DNA of 64,000 nt from JBEEJL01 sp043744215 (GCA_043744215.1 JAYTVC010000083.1:68914-132913); one strand, 5' to 3'; shown: positions 23,963 through 33,906, counted from the first letter of the stretch. Translations and numbers: made by a program. The notes: generated by a model from the letters alone, not told the origin.

Positions 23963-26020
23963 ATGAACCATCATGCGCATCTCCAACCGACGGAACCCGC
24001 GCGTAGCACGCCGGCCATGCACGGCAACCACCACGCGCTCGCCCACCATGACCACGGCGCGATGATCGGTGATTTCCGCCGCCGCTTCTGGGTTGCGCTC
24101 GCTTTGACGGCACCGGTGTTGCTGCTATCGCCGGCGATACAACAAGCTTTGGGTCTGCAACAATCGTGGGCGTTCCGTGGCTCCGATCTGCTGCTGTTCG
24201 GCTTATCCAGCGTCATTTATTTTTATGGCGGCAGGCCATTCCTCAAGGGTCTCATTGACGAGCTGCGCGCCCGTAAGCCGGGGATGATGACACTAATCTC
24301 GCTCGCCATCAGCGTAGCCTATTTTTACTCCGTCGCCGTGGTGTTCGGCTTGAGCGGCATGGTGTTCTTCTGGGAACTGGCCACGCTGATCGACATCATG
24401 CTGCTGGGGCACTGGATCGAAATGAAGTCGGTGCTCGGCGCGTCGGGCGCGCTGCGGGCGCTGGTGGAATTGCTCCCCGCCACTGCCCACCGCTTCGGCG
24501 TCGGGCAAGCGCTTGAGGATGTGCCGGTAAGCAGCGTTCGCGTCGGCGACCGGGTACTGGTGAAACCGGGCGAGCGCGTGCCCACCGACGGCTTGATTGT
24601 GGATGGGCAGACCAGCATGAACGAATCGATGCTCACCGGCGAGTCGAAACCCGTATCGAAAACCCGCGGGCAGGAAGCCATCGGCGGCGCGATCAACGGC
24701 GAAGGCGCGGTGGTGCTGGATATCCGCAAGCAAGGTGATAAAACCTATTTGTCGCAAGTAATCAAAATGGTGAGTGAAGCACAGGAGACGCGCTCGCGCA
24801 CGCAGGACATCGCCAACCGCGCCGCGCAATGGCTCACCTATATTGCGCTGTCAGTAGGCGGCGTCACATTCATTGCGTGGATAATAATCGGCCAAGGTTT
24901 CGCGTTTGCACTGGAACGCATGGTAACCGTGATGGTGATCACCTGCCCGCACGCGCTGGGCTTGGCCGTTCCGCTGGTAGTTGCGGTCAGCACCAGCCTC
25001 GCAGCAAAGAACGGCCTGCTGATACGCGACCGGGCGGCGTTCGAGCGAGCGCGCAATCTCAGAGCTATTGTGTTCGATAAAACCGGCACGCTGACTGAAG
25101 GGCGCTTCGGTGTAAGCGATGTGGTAGCGCTTGGCGCTATCGACGAGAGCGACGTACTGCGTATCGCCGCTTCGCTTGAAATACAATCCGAACATCCCAT
25201 CGCCGCTGGCATTGTGCGCGCAGCAAAGGATCGCAGTCTCAGCGTTACCGCCGCGACCGAATTTCTGAACATCACCGGCCAGGGCGCGCAAGCGCTGATC
25301 GACGGCAAGCGCGTTGCCGTGGTAAGCCCCGGCTTTTTGAAAGACGCGGCCGCCATACGTACGCCGCGCGTAATCGCATTGGCCGAGCAAGGCAAAACCG
25401 TCGTGTTCGTGACGGTGAACGGCGCAGTCGTCGGTGCCATCGCACTGGCCGACATCATACGCCCGGAATCGCGTGCGGCGATTGCGCAACTCAAATCCAT
25501 GGGCATCCAATGCATGATGCTGACGGGCGATTCGGCGGCCGTGGCGAAAAGCGTTTCGGCGGAATTGGGCCTGGACGATTATTTCGCCGAGGTGCTGCCT
25601 CATCAGAAAGCCGCCAAAATACGCGAAGTGAAACAGCGCGGCCTGGCCGTTGCCATGGTGGGCGACGGCGTCAACGACGCGCCGGCGCTGGTGGAATCGG
25701 ACCTGGGCATTGCCATCGGCGCGGGCACCAATGTGGCCATTGAATCGGCCGACATCGTACTCGTGCGTAGCGATCCGCGCGATGTGGCGGCCATCATGGC
25801 TTTGTCGCGCCTCACCTATAACAAGATGATCCAGAACCTGCTGTGGGCCACCGGCTATAACGCGGTGGCGATTCCGCTGGCGGCGGGAGTGACCTTCAGC
25901 CTGGGCTTTCTGATGTCGCCGGCGATGGGTGCCGCATTCATGTCGTTAAGCACGGTCATTGTCGCCATCAACGCAAAACTGCTGGCACGCAACGCTGCCA
26001 TAAGCACGATCGGGAAATGA
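23963..26020 (+). CDS. copB: CopB-type copper-translocating P-type ATPase
   Basis: A 685-residue P1B ATPase. It has a His-rich N-terminus (about 12 His in the first 33 residues) instead of CXXC metal domains, eight membrane helices, actuator TGES (about 225), membrane metal site CPH (328-330 in VITCPHALGLAVPL), phosphorylation site DKTGT (Asp372), and hinge GDGVNDAPAL. CPH with a His-rich N-terminus defines the P1B-3 (CopB) class, which exports copper from the cytoplasm. The ATG at 23,963 is chosen over far-upstream alternatives that would translate the remnant gap. It ends the copper block with the SHOCT protein. Confidence 0.93.
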   Translation: MNHHAHLQPTEPARSTPAMHGNHHALAHHDHGAMIGDFRRRFWVALALTAPVLLLSPAIQQALGLQQSWAFRGSDLLLFGLSSVIYFYGGRPFLKGLIDELRARKPGMMTLISLAISVAYFYSVAVVFGLSGMVFFWELATLIDIMLLGHWIEMKSVLGASGALRALVELLPATAHRFGVGQALEDVPVSSVRVGDRVLVKPGERVPTDGLIVDGQTSMNESMLTGESKPVSKTRGQEAIGGAINGEGAVVLDIRKQGDKTYLSQVIKMVSEAQETRSRTQDIANRAAQWLTYIALSVGGVTFIAWIIIGQGFAFALERMVTVMVITCPHALGLAVPLVVAVSTSLAAKNGLLIRDRAAFERARNLRAIVFDKTGTLTEGRFGVSDVVALGAIDESDVLRIAASLEIQSEHPIAAGIVRAAKDRSLSVTAATEFLNITGQGAQALIDGKRVAVVSPGFLKDAAAIRTPRVIALAEQGKTVVFVTVNGAVVGAIALADIIRPESRAAIAQLKSMGIQCMMLTGDSAAVAKSVSAELGLDDYFAEVLPHQKAAKIREVKQRGLAVAMVGDGVNDAPALVESDLGIAIGAGTNVAIESADIVLVRSDPRDVAAIMALSRLTYNKMIQNLLWATGYNAVAIPLAAGVTFSLGFLMSPAMGAAFMSLSTVIVAINAKLLARNAAISTIGK

Positions 26021-26060
26021 AAATGCGTTGCTTTTTTGTAATATTTTTCTGGAGAAAATA

Positions 26061-26303
26061 ATGGCGCACATGGGTGAATTCGGCTGGTGGGGTATGGGCA
26101 TGGGCGGATTGGCGATGATTATTTTTTGGGGGCTGCTCATTTTCGCCGTTGCTATGGCGGTACGGTGGGTGATGCAGCAGTCTGGCAGCAGCAGCACGCG
26201 CGCGCAAACGCCGCTGGAAATTCTGCAGGCTCGTTACGCGCGGGGCGAAATCGAACGTGAAGAGTTCGAGCAAAAAAAACGTGACCTGACTGCTTCGCCT
26301 TGA
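26061..26303 (+). CDS. SHOCT-domain small membrane protein
   Basis: An 80-residue protein with one helix (GGLAMIIFWGLLIFAVAMAVRWV) and a C-terminal SHOCT motif (PLEILQARYARGEIEREEFEQ). SHOCT domains mediate oligomerisation, and such proteins often close copper-resistance operons. GGAGA lies about eight bases before the ATG. The gene is 40 bases downstream of the ATPase and probably co-transcribed. Confidence 0.85.
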   Translation: MAHMGEFGWWGMGMGGLAMIIFWGLLIFAVAMAVRWVMQQSGSSSTRAQTPLEILQARYARGEIEREEFEQKKRDLTASP

Positions 26304-26320
26304 ATCTGGCAACGTAAATA

Positions 26321-27616
26321 TCAAACCCGCGGGTTGAGTCGCGGATGCGTCTCTTCGCCCCACCACCATAACAGCGCGGCGGAAGCGAACATGCTGACGG
26401 CGACAAACCAGAAAGCAGCGATCACATTACCGCTGATACTGGCGGCCAACCCAAGGCCGAGGGCACCGATGCCATAGCCGAGATCGCGCCAGAAGCGGTA
26501 GATGCCGATGGCCGAGCCGCGCCAATCGGGGTGGGCGATGTCGGCCACTGCCGCGCTGAGATTCGGATACAGCATCGCCATGCCGAAACCCGATACAGCC
26601 GCCGACAATACCCACCCTGGCATGCTGTTCATCAGCGGCATCATCGCCACCCCCGCGCCGCACAACGCCATGCCGCCGACATTCAGGCGGTGACGGCCGA
26701 AGCGGTCGGATAATTTGCCGGTAAAAAACTGCGCGCCACCCCAGACGAAACCATAGGTGCCAACCACCCAGCCGATGCCGGGCAGGCTCACGCCGCGCTG
26801 GTAGAGAAACAGCGGATAGAACACCCACACCAGCGCATCGACAAATTTTTCCACCAGGCCGGCCTGGCAGAATGCTGCCATGCGTTTGTCGCGCCACGAC
26901 ATGAGGGTAAACACTTCCCATGTGGAAGGCGTCGCGCCGATGGTTTGCGCATAACGCGCTTGCGGCGCGCCGAGATTACCGCTGCGCTGCCGCGCGCTTT
27001 CAGCCCGCGCCCACGGCAGCGTATCTTTCACCCAAAGCACGGTCAGCAACAGCGCCAGCAAGTTGACCGTCATGCCAAACCACAACAGCCCGGCGCGCGC
27101 GCCCATCGCGGTGGCAAGATAAGCCGTCACGATACCGGCCAGCGCGAGGCCGAGATAACCGGAGAATTCATTGAGGCCAATGGTGAGGCCGCGCTGGTCG
27201 AGGCGCGTGATGTCGAGTTTGGCGGTTTGCGTCATCGACCAGGTGAGGCCCTGGTTCACGCCCAGCAGCACCGTGGCCGCGACAATCCAGATCCACGACG
27301 GCGCGAAATAAATCATCAGAGGAATCGGCAGCGCCGCCAGCCAGCCGATCAGCAGCACGCGCTTGCGCCCGATGCGCTCGGATAAACGACCGGCGACAAA
27401 ATTGAGCGTGCCCTTGACCAAACCGAACGCGACGACAAAGGCGGTGAGCAGCGCGAAAGAATTTCGCGGTACGCCGAATTCCGCTTCGGCCAGCGCCGGC
27501 ACCACGGTACGCATCATGCCGATAGTCAAACCGACCAACAGCACTTGCAGCAACTGATGCAGAAATTGTGTGAGGTTGGCGCGGATGCCGTGGGGAAGCT
27601 CGGTTTGCAAAATCAC
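26321..27616 (-). CDS. Major facilitator superfamily transporter
   Basis: A 431-residue, twelve-helix MFS protein with the loop 2-3 signature GRLSERIGRKRVLL and its repeat GKLSDRFGRHRLNV. Central loop of about 45 residues (WARAESARQRSGNLG and following). The GTG at 27,616 is the only reasonable start ahead of the first helix. No substrate-specific motif is visible. It is convergent with the copper block and co-directional with the gene upstream, but 67 bases separate them. Confidence 0.88.
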   Translation of the reverse strand: MILQTELPHGIRANLTQFLHQLLQVLLVGLTIGMMRTVVPALAEAEFGVPRNSFALLTAFVVAFGLVKGTLNFVAGRLSERIGRKRVLLIGWLAALPIPLMIYFAPSWIWIVAATVLLGVNQGLTWSMTQTAKLDITRLDQRGLTIGLNEFSGYLGLALAGIVTAYLATAMGARAGLLWFGMTVNLLALLLTVLWVKDTLPWARAESARQRSGNLGAPQARYAQTIGATPSTWEVFTLMSWRDKRMAAFCQAGLVEKFVDALVWVFYPLFLYQRGVSLPGIGWVVGTYGFVWGGAQFFTGKLSDRFGRHRLNVGGMALCGAGVAMMPLMNSMPGWVLSAAVSGFGMAMLYPNLSAAVADIAHPDWRGSAIGIYRFWRDLGYGIGALGLGLAASISGNVIAAFWFVAVSMFASAALLWWWGEETHPRLNPRV

Positions 27617-27683
27617 CTGATACTTCGGGTGTGACTTAATAATGGCGTAGGATAAAAGCCGCTTTTACTAGCATGCTGCTACT

Positions 27684-28352
27684 TCAAACAAGATACTTTA
27701 CAAACCACTCCGCAGCAAGTCGCGCTACTTGTTCCAGCGTACCCGGCTCTTCAAATAAGTGGGTCGCGCCGGTAACAATCGCCATTTGTTTTTCGCAAGT
27801 GAGAAAACCATAAGCTGACCGATTCAGCCCCATCACTTCGACGTCTTCGCCGCCAACTATCAGTAGCGTGGGCGCGCGCACCCGTTCCAGCGCTTCGGAT
27901 CCCGCCATGTCGGGCCGTCCGCCGCGCGACACGACAGCACCGATTTCATGATTAAACAACGCCGCCGCGCGCAATGCCGCGGCCGCGCCAGTGCTGGCAC
28001 CGAAGTAGGCGATTTTCAGCTCATGCGTCCGCTTGTCGGTCTCCAGCCAGTAGCTCGCGGTTACCAAACGGTGAGTGAGCAACGCGATGTCAAAACGGTT
28101 TTGGTAATTGGCGTCTTCTTCGGGCGTGAGCAAATCCATCAGCAAGGTGCCGATGCGTGAATCGTGCAACACATCCGCTACGAAATTATTGCGCGGGCTC
28201 AGACGCGAACTGCCGCTGCCATGGGCGAACAGTACGACCAATTTCGAACCGACAGGTAGCGTCAACGTGCCTGGCAACTGTGCCTTGCCGGCAGATATCC
28301 GCAGATCAAATTTTACGGGAAGCTGCCCGGACTGACGATTGGTATCCATCAT
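27684..28352 (-). CDS. Dienelactone-hydrolase-like alpha/beta hydrolase
   Basis: A 222-residue hydrolase: HG motif in LFAHGSGSSRLSPRN, nucleophile in YFGASTGAAAAL (Ser of GXSXG), acidic residue near LLIVGGEDVEV, and catalytic His in GATHLFEEPG. This family often accompanies, or is fused to, the phosphoribosyltransferase type encoded at 20,464 in low-oxygen loci. It is probably co-transcribed with the small Met-rich frame upstream, from the FNR box at 28,685. Substrate unknown. Confidence 0.88.
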   Translation of the reverse strand: MMDTNRQSGQLPVKFDLRISAGKAQLPGTLTLPVGSKLVVLFAHGSGSSRLSPRNNFVADVLHDSRIGTLLMDLLTPEEDANYQNRFDIALLTHRLVTASYWLETDKRTHELKIAYFGASTGAAAALRAAALFNHEIGAVVSRGGRPDMAGSEALERVRAPTLLIVGGEDVEVMGLNRSAYGFLTCEKQMAIVTGATHLFEEPGTLEQVARLAAEWFVKYLV

Positions 28353-28391
28353 CAAAAATCCCGCGTATTACTTATCCATTCCAAATTGCCG

Positions 28392-28621
28392 CTATTTGGT
28401 TTTCGCGGCCTTTTGGTGCTCAAGCATTTGCTGCATCATGCCGCCTTGCGCAACCGCATCGCCCCTGGGTGCGCCGCCGCCCATCATGCCGCCACCCGTG
28501 CCCTGCGTTATGCCCATGGCGTAATCGAAAACAGCGCAGGCGCGATTTGCGCGCTGGGCTGCATAACTAATGGCAACGCCAATCCCGCAGCGACAGCTTT
28601 TGATATCAAGCGTGGTGACAT
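28392..28621 (-). pseudogene. Frameshifted small secreted Met/Gly-rich protein
   Basis: The ATG at 28,621 (AAAGAGG upstream) opens a signal peptide, MSPRLISKAVAAGLALPLVM, but this frame stops at 28,508. A shift near 28,510-28,560 gives AMGITQGTGGGMMGGGAPRG and GGMMQQMLEHQKAAK to 28,392, a Met/Gly-rich tail like that of the protein at 21,823. The two parts probably made one protein of about 75 residues. A real one-base lesion or a sequencing error would explain it. Alternatively only the 37-residue peptide is made. Confidence 0.5.
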
Positions 28622-28684
28622 GGCTGCCTCTTTCCATTCATCAATCCGATTAGCCCAATTTATCCAAATCCGACTCGTCTTGAA

Positions 28685-28698
28685 TTGACGCAGATCAA
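28685..28698 (-). promoter_or_regulatory. FNR box for the Met-rich peptide and hydrolase genes
   Basis: TTGAC-GCAG-ATCAA, located between the P-type ATPase stop (28,701) and the ATG at 28,621. The class II start would lie near 28,650, with a 29-base leader. Confidence 0.82.
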
Positions 28699-28700
28699 AT

Positions 28701-31277
28701 TTATTTGAACTCACGCACACTGCGGCGATAGCGTTTGGCAAGCTCAAGCCATAACAAACCTAAAATCGCCGCGAAGAAACAAAGCAACACGCCCAGCGGC
28801 GGCAGCGGCGCGATACGGAACAGCGCGTTTAGCGACGGCACATACAACACCGCAGCCAACGCCACCAGGGTGCCGACCAGAATCCACTTCAGCGCGGGGT
28901 TGGGTGTTTTCAGTAGCGCCCACACCGGCTCGTCGCCTGTGAGATTCACCAGAATCAGGCCGAGGTTGCCGAACACGATGGCTGTAAACGCGTAGGCGCG
29001 TGCCAACTCTTCAGGCGCGCCGGCTTGCAGCACCGCCCAGTAGAGCAGCCACACTGCTGCCAGCACGCCGGCTCCTTCAAGCAAACTATTAAGCACAACT
29101 TTGCGGTTCAGTAAGTGTTCACCCGGCTGTCGCGGTGGCCGGTGCATGACATTTTTTTCTGCCGGTTCCGCTTCAAATACGATGGAGCACGCCGGGTCGA
29201 TGACGAATTCAAGAAACACGATATGCAGGGGAAAAAACACCAGTGGCCAATCGAACAGCAGCGGCACCAGCGCCATGCCTGCCGTGGGCACATGCACCGC
29301 GATGATGTAGCCCATGGCCTTCTGGATGTTGTCGAATATGCGCCGGCCCAATTTGACCGCATGTACGATGGAGGCGAAGTCGTCGTTGAGCAGCACCAGC
29401 GATGCCGCTTCGCGCGCTACATCAGTGCCGCGCTGACCCATGGCCACGCCGATGTGCGCGGCCTTGAGCGCGGGCGCGTCGTTGACACCGTCGCCGGTCA
29501 TCGCCACGATTTCGCCCGCCGCTTTGAACGCCTGGACCAGACGCAATTTTTGTTCGGGCATGATGCGCGCAAAAATATTCACACCGCCGATACGCGCTTG
29601 CAATTGCGCGTCGCTCAGTTGTTCCAGCTCGCGGCCAGTGATGATGCCGTCGCCAGGATGCAGGCCAATCTGCCGCGCGATAGCTTGCGCCGTGACGGGA
29701 TAATCGCCTGTAATCATCACGGTGCGCATGCCGGCGTTGTAACATTCCTTCAACGCCTGCGGCACGCTGGGGCGGATCGGATCCGCCAAGCCGATGAGGC
29801 CGAGAAATATGAAATCGAAATCGTGTTGCGAATCAGGCCATTGTTTTGTTGCTTGCAAATCAAACTCGGCTTTCGCCACGCCCAGCACACGCAAACCGCT
29901 TTGCGCCATGCGCTGAATTTGATTTTCCAATGTCTGCATTTGCGTTGCGTCGAGGTGACATAGCTCGGCGACAGCCTCGGGTGCACCCTTACTCGCGACA
30001 ATATGTAACATATTGTTTTCATTCAATTTTTTCCATACATGCGAATGCGCAAGCAATGTCGGCGCAAGCGGGTATTCGTGCACCAGTTGCCGCTCAATCT
30101 GTAAATGTTTTGATGGCGGCAAATGCGTGTCGCCGAAAAGATGAAACGCTTTATCCATCGGATCGAACGGATCTGGCTCGCTGGCAAGGATGCTGTATTC
30201 AAGCAGCGCATGAAATTTTTCCGGCAAGGCTGATGGTGTTACGCCGCCGGCAACGTAAACATCATCGCCGACTTGCAACTCGCGCACCGCCATTTGGTTT
30301 TGCGTGAGCGTGCCGGTCTTGTCCACGCACAACACCGTGGCCGAGCCGAGAGTTTCGATTGCCGGCACGCGACGCGTCAGCACATGTTGTTTCGAAATGC
30401 GCCATGCCCCCAGCGCCAGAAACACCGTCAGCACGACAGGAAATTCTTCCGGCAGATTCGCCATTGCCAGCGTGATGCCTGCCAGCAAACCGCCGAGCCA
30501 GTCGTGTCGCGTGAGACCGTACAGCACGACCACCGCGCCACACAATGCCAAACCGATGGCGGCAAAAATCAGCACGGCGCGGCGCGTTTCCCGTTGCATC
30601 GGGCTGGCTTCATCCTGCAAAGTTTGCAGTGCCTTGCCGATCTTGCCCATCTCGGTGCTAAGGCCGGTATGAACGACGCGCGCCGTGCCCTGCCCCTGCA
30701 CCGTCAAGGTGCCGGAGTACACAAACGGCAGGTCGTCGCCGCCGGGACGGGAGGGTTTGTCGGAAGCGCCGCTGGCGATTTTGCGCACCGGCACCGACTC
30801 GCCGCTGAGTAGGGATTCGTCCGCTTTCAAGTCGTTGCACACCAGTAACACCGCATCCGCAGGCACGCGGTCGCCTTCCTTCAGCATCACGATATCGCCG
30901 CGCACCACTTCGCGTCCGGCGATGCGATGGGGTTCGCCATCCCGCATCACCAGCGCGCGCGGGCTGGATAAATCGCGCAGGGCTTCCAGCGTGCGTTCGG
31001 TTTTGCGTTCCTGATAAAAGGTGATGCCCAGCATCACCAGCACCGACGCGAACAGTACGATGGCTTCGCGCACATCGCCCAGCACCAGATAAATAGTCGC
31101 GGCAGCAATCAGCAACAAAAACATTGGCTCGCGCACCACCTCGAGCGCGATGCGAAACACATTGCGCGGTTTGGACGACGGCAATTCGTTGTAACCGTCT
31201 GATCGCAGGCGGGCGGCGGCCTGCTGGTGGGACAGGCCTTTGACTGGGTCAGTCGCTAGCAAATGTTCATCGTCCAT
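28701..31277 (-). CDS. P2-like cation-transporting P-type ATPase
   Basis: An 858-residue ATPase with cation-ATPase N-domain (GLSHQQAAARLRSDGYNELP), actuator TGES-like LLSGESVPV, helix 4 motif NLPEEFPVVLTVF, phosphorylation site CVDKTGTLT, KGAPE nucleotide loop, and TGDGVNDAPAL hinge. PEEFP in helix 4 places it near the P2A (Ca2+-type) group, but the ion is not proven. ATG 31,277 has GAGG nine bases upstream; in-frame ATGs at 31,283 and 31,292 are alternatives. It overlaps the end of the mgtA-type gene, so both pumps are made from one transcript. Confidence 0.9.
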   Translation of the reverse strand: MDDEHLLATDPVKGLSHQQAAARLRSDGYNELPSSKPRNVFRIALEVVREPMFLLLIAAATIYLVLGDVREAIVLFASVLVMLGITFYQERKTERTLEALRDLSSPRALVMRDGEPHRIAGREVVRGDIVMLKEGDRVPADAVLLVCNDLKADESLLSGESVPVRKIASGASDKPSRPGGDDLPFVYSGTLTVQGQGTARVVHTGLSTEMGKIGKALQTLQDEASPMQRETRRAVLIFAAIGLALCGAVVVLYGLTRHDWLGGLLAGITLAMANLPEEFPVVLTVFLALGAWRISKQHVLTRRVPAIETLGSATVLCVDKTGTLTQNQMAVRELQVGDDVYVAGGVTPSALPEKFHALLEYSILASEPDPFDPMDKAFHLFGDTHLPPSKHLQIERQLVHEYPLAPTLLAHSHVWKKLNENNMLHIVASKGAPEAVAELCHLDATQMQTLENQIQRMAQSGLRVLGVAKAEFDLQATKQWPDSQHDFDFIFLGLIGLADPIRPSVPQALKECYNAGMRTVMITGDYPVTAQAIARQIGLHPGDGIITGRELEQLSDAQLQARIGGVNIFARIMPEQKLRLVQAFKAAGEIVAMTGDGVNDAPALKAAHIGVAMGQRGTDVAREAASLVLLNDDFASIVHAVKLGRRIFDNIQKAMGYIIAVHVPTAGMALVPLLFDWPLVFFPLHIVFLEFVIDPACSIVFEAEPAEKNVMHRPPRQPGEHLLNRKVVLNSLLEGAGVLAAVWLLYWAVLQAGAPEELARAYAFTAIVFGNLGLILVNLTGDEPVWALLKTPNPALKWILVGTLVALAAVLYVPSLNALFRIAPLPPLGVLLCFFAAILGLLWLELAKRYRRSVREFK

Positions 31278-33864
31278 TGTCATGCGCCTCATAACGACGA
31301 TAGAACCTGCGCTTCACGATTTCGACCAAGGCCAGGTATGCCACTACCATTGCCACTAAGATTAAAAAGAATTTCAGAGGTGGCGCAACGAAACCGAAGT
31401 AAATTCCCAACGGTGTAAAGGGCAACATGGCCGCCACAGCGACAACGCTCAGTGAAGTCACGATCAGGACAGTGCTGGGCGCGCTGGCGAACGGATTGCC
31501 GCGGGTGCGGATAATAAATATCACCAGGGTTTGCGTCGCCAGCGATTCGATAAACCAGCCGGTCTGGAACAGGGCTTCGTTGGCGTGCAACACAACGAGC
31601 ATGACATAGAAGGTGAGAAAATCGAACAGCGAACTAACTGGGCCGATGACCCACATGAAATTGCGGATGAACGACATGTCCCACGCTTGCGCCCGTTCCA
31701 GCTCGCGCGCATCAACCCGATCCAGCGGGATCGCCGCTTCTGACAAGTCGTACAACAGATTATTAAGCAGGATCTGCGTCGGCAACATAGGGAGGAAAGG
31801 CAAAAATAATGACGCCCCTGCCATGCTAAACATGTTGCCGAAATTGGAACTGGTGCCCATCAGGATATATTTACGGATGTTGGCGAAGGTTTCCCGGCCA
31901 ATCATCACGCCCTCGTGCAGTACATTCAAATCCTGCTTGAGCAAAATCATGTCGGCCGCCTCTTTAGCCACATCGACGGCATCCTCAACAGACAAACCGA
32001 CATCGGCGGAATGTAATGCGGGCGCATCGTTGATGCCATCGCCCAGATAGCCCACCGCGTGACCGCGCCGCTTCAGCGCGAGGATGATGCGGTTTTTTTG
32101 CGCAGGGTTGACGCGGCAAAATAAATTGGCTTGTTCCACCCGCGCCTGCAGCGCCGTGTCGCCCATTTGCGCCAGTTCGTCGCCGCGCAACACGCCGGTG
32201 ATGGCGATACCCAGTTCGGCGCACACATGCTGGGTGACCAACTCGTTGTCACCGGTAACGATTTTCACCGCGACGCCGCTGGCGGCAAGGGCGGATAAGG
32301 CAGCGCCGGCACTGGCTTTCGGCGGGTCGAGAAAGGCGGCAAAGCCGGCGAATACCAATTCGGTTTCGTCGCTTACCACTGCATGGGGATGGTCGAGCGG
32401 CACGCGCCTCCATGCGATGCCCAGTACGCGAAAGCCTTCACGCGCCAGTGCATCATGACGGCCGAGTATTTCATTTCTTTTCGCGGCATCGATGATGTGC
32501 AAATCATCTTCGTTGTCGTTCTCGAATTGCGTGGACAGGCGCAGAATGTCCTCCGGGGCACCTTTGAGGGCCAGCAAGCGCGAGTTGCCGTTCTCGACTA
32601 AAACGGACACGCGGCGGCGCTCAAAATCGAATGGCACTTCATCGATTTTTTTCCAATCCGAGACATCGATTTCCTCGTGGGCCAGGATCGCGTCGTCGAG
32701 GGCGCTCTTGACGCCGGTCTCAAAAAAACTATTGAGGTAAGCCAGCCGCAGCACGCGCTCGCTGTCGCGACCCAGCGCGTCCACATGGCGTTCGAGACGG
32801 ATTTTCGCTTCCGTCAGCGTGCCGGTCTTGTCGGTGCACAACACATCCATCGCGCCGAGATTTTCAATGGCAGCGAGGCGTTTCACGATCACCTGCTTGC
32901 GCGCCATGCGCATCGCCCCGCGTGCGAGCGTGACGGATATCACCATCGGCAGCAGTTCCGGCGTCAATCCCACGGCAAGGGCAATGGCGAACAGAAACGA
33001 TTCAAGCAGCGGTTTGTGCGACAGGGTATTCACCATTAGCACAAACAGCACCAGAAAAACGGTGAGACGCATGATCAACATGCCGAACTGGTGCACGCCG
33101 ATTTCAAACGAGGTGGGCGGCGGCGGTGTTTCGAGGGTTTCGGCGATGTCACCAATGGCGGTGTGTGCGCCGGTTTGGCACACCAGAATTTTGGCGCTGC
33201 CGCTCACCACTGAGGTGCCCATGAACACGGCATGGTCGGCAGCCAGCATATCGGTTGTAGTTTCAGGGTTAGTACGCGCGTGTTTTTCCGCCGGGTAAGG
33301 CTCGCCTGTGAGCAACGCCTGCTTCACAAACAAATCCTGCGATTCGATCAGTCGGCCGTCGGCAGGGATCAGGTCGCCGGCGGAAACCCACGCCACGTCT
33401 CCGGGCACTACCTCAGCAACCGGTATCTCTTGCTTGACACCATCACGTAATACGCTGACACGCAGCGCAACCGATTGGCGCAATTTTTCCGCCGCGCGAC
33501 CTGCGCGGGTTTCCTGTATAAAATCAATGGTGACGGATAACACCACCATGGCGATGATAATGACAAAGCTTGCCACCTCGCCGCTGATGGCGGAGACAAA
33601 ACTCGCGGCCAGCAATATCAATACCAGCGGATTACGGAAGCGACGCAAAAACTCCAGCAACAAAGATCGTTTGGGTTCGTCGCGAAAAATATTGCTCCCG
33701 TATTGCTTGAGGCGGATTGACGCTTCTGCGGCGGTGAGTCCCGCATCGCCGGTGCGCAACTCGGATTGCAGTTGCGTCAGCGGCGGTTGCCACCAATTTT
33801 CAACGGGCAGTGGTGAAGCAGTGGAAGTCTTTTTTGATAAGAAAACGGTTTTTGGGGAAAGCAC
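31267..33864 (-). CDS. mgtA: Magnesium-transporting P-type ATPase (MgtA-like)
   Basis: This 865-residue P3B-type ATPase has an N-terminal cation-ATPase domain (GLTAAEASIRLKQYGSNIF), LLTGEPYPAEK in the actuator, AVGLTPELLPMVISVTLARGA in helix 4 (the MgtA/MgtB pattern), CTDKTGTLTEAKI with the phosphorylated Asp, KGAPED, and GDGINDAPAL. Family members import Mg2+ into the cytoplasm. It starts with GTG at 33,864 (no ATG is near). No Mg2+-sensing leader is evident. It heads a two-pump operon on the minus strand. Confidence 0.92.
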   Translation of the reverse strand: MLSPKTVFLSKKTSTASPLPVENWWQPPLTQLQSELRTGDAGLTAAEASIRLKQYGSNIFRDEPKRSLLLEFLRRFRNPLVLILLAASFVSAISGEVASFVIIIAMVVLSVTIDFIQETRAGRAAEKLRQSVALRVSVLRDGVKQEIPVAEVVPGDVAWVSAGDLIPADGRLIESQDLFVKQALLTGEPYPAEKHARTNPETTTDMLAADHAVFMGTSVVSGSAKILVCQTGAHTAIGDIAETLETPPPPTSFEIGVHQFGMLIMRLTVFLVLFVLMVNTLSHKPLLESFLFAIALAVGLTPELLPMVISVTLARGAMRMARKQVIVKRLAAIENLGAMDVLCTDKTGTLTEAKIRLERHVDALGRDSERVLRLAYLNSFFETGVKSALDDAILAHEEIDVSDWKKIDEVPFDFERRRVSVLVENGNSRLLALKGAPEDILRLSTQFENDNEDDLHIIDAAKRNEILGRHDALAREGFRVLGIAWRRVPLDHPHAVVSDETELVFAGFAAFLDPPKASAGAALSALAASGVAVKIVTGDNELVTQHVCAELGIAITGVLRGDELAQMGDTALQARVEQANLFCRVNPAQKNRIILALKRRGHAVGYLGDGINDAPALHSADVGLSVEDAVDVAKEAADMILLKQDLNVLHEGVMIGRETFANIRKYILMGTSSNFGNMFSMAGASLFLPFLPMLPTQILLNNLLYDLSEAAIPLDRVDARELERAQAWDMSFIRNFMWVIGPVSSLFDFLTFYVMLVVLHANEALFQTGWFIESLATQTLVIFIIRTRGNPFASAPSTVLIVTSLSVVAVAAMLPFTPLGIYFGFVAPPLKFFLILVAMVVAYLALVEIVKRRFYRRYEAHDNGR

Positions 33865-33906
33865 GATAGGAACCGCGATTATTTTTTGTACGATGGGCGC
33901 GCGATG

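Noticed and set aside
28701..31277. A specific calcium pump assignment
   Set aside because: Helix 4 reads PEEFP rather than the P2A PEGLP. The ion cannot be decided from sequence alone.
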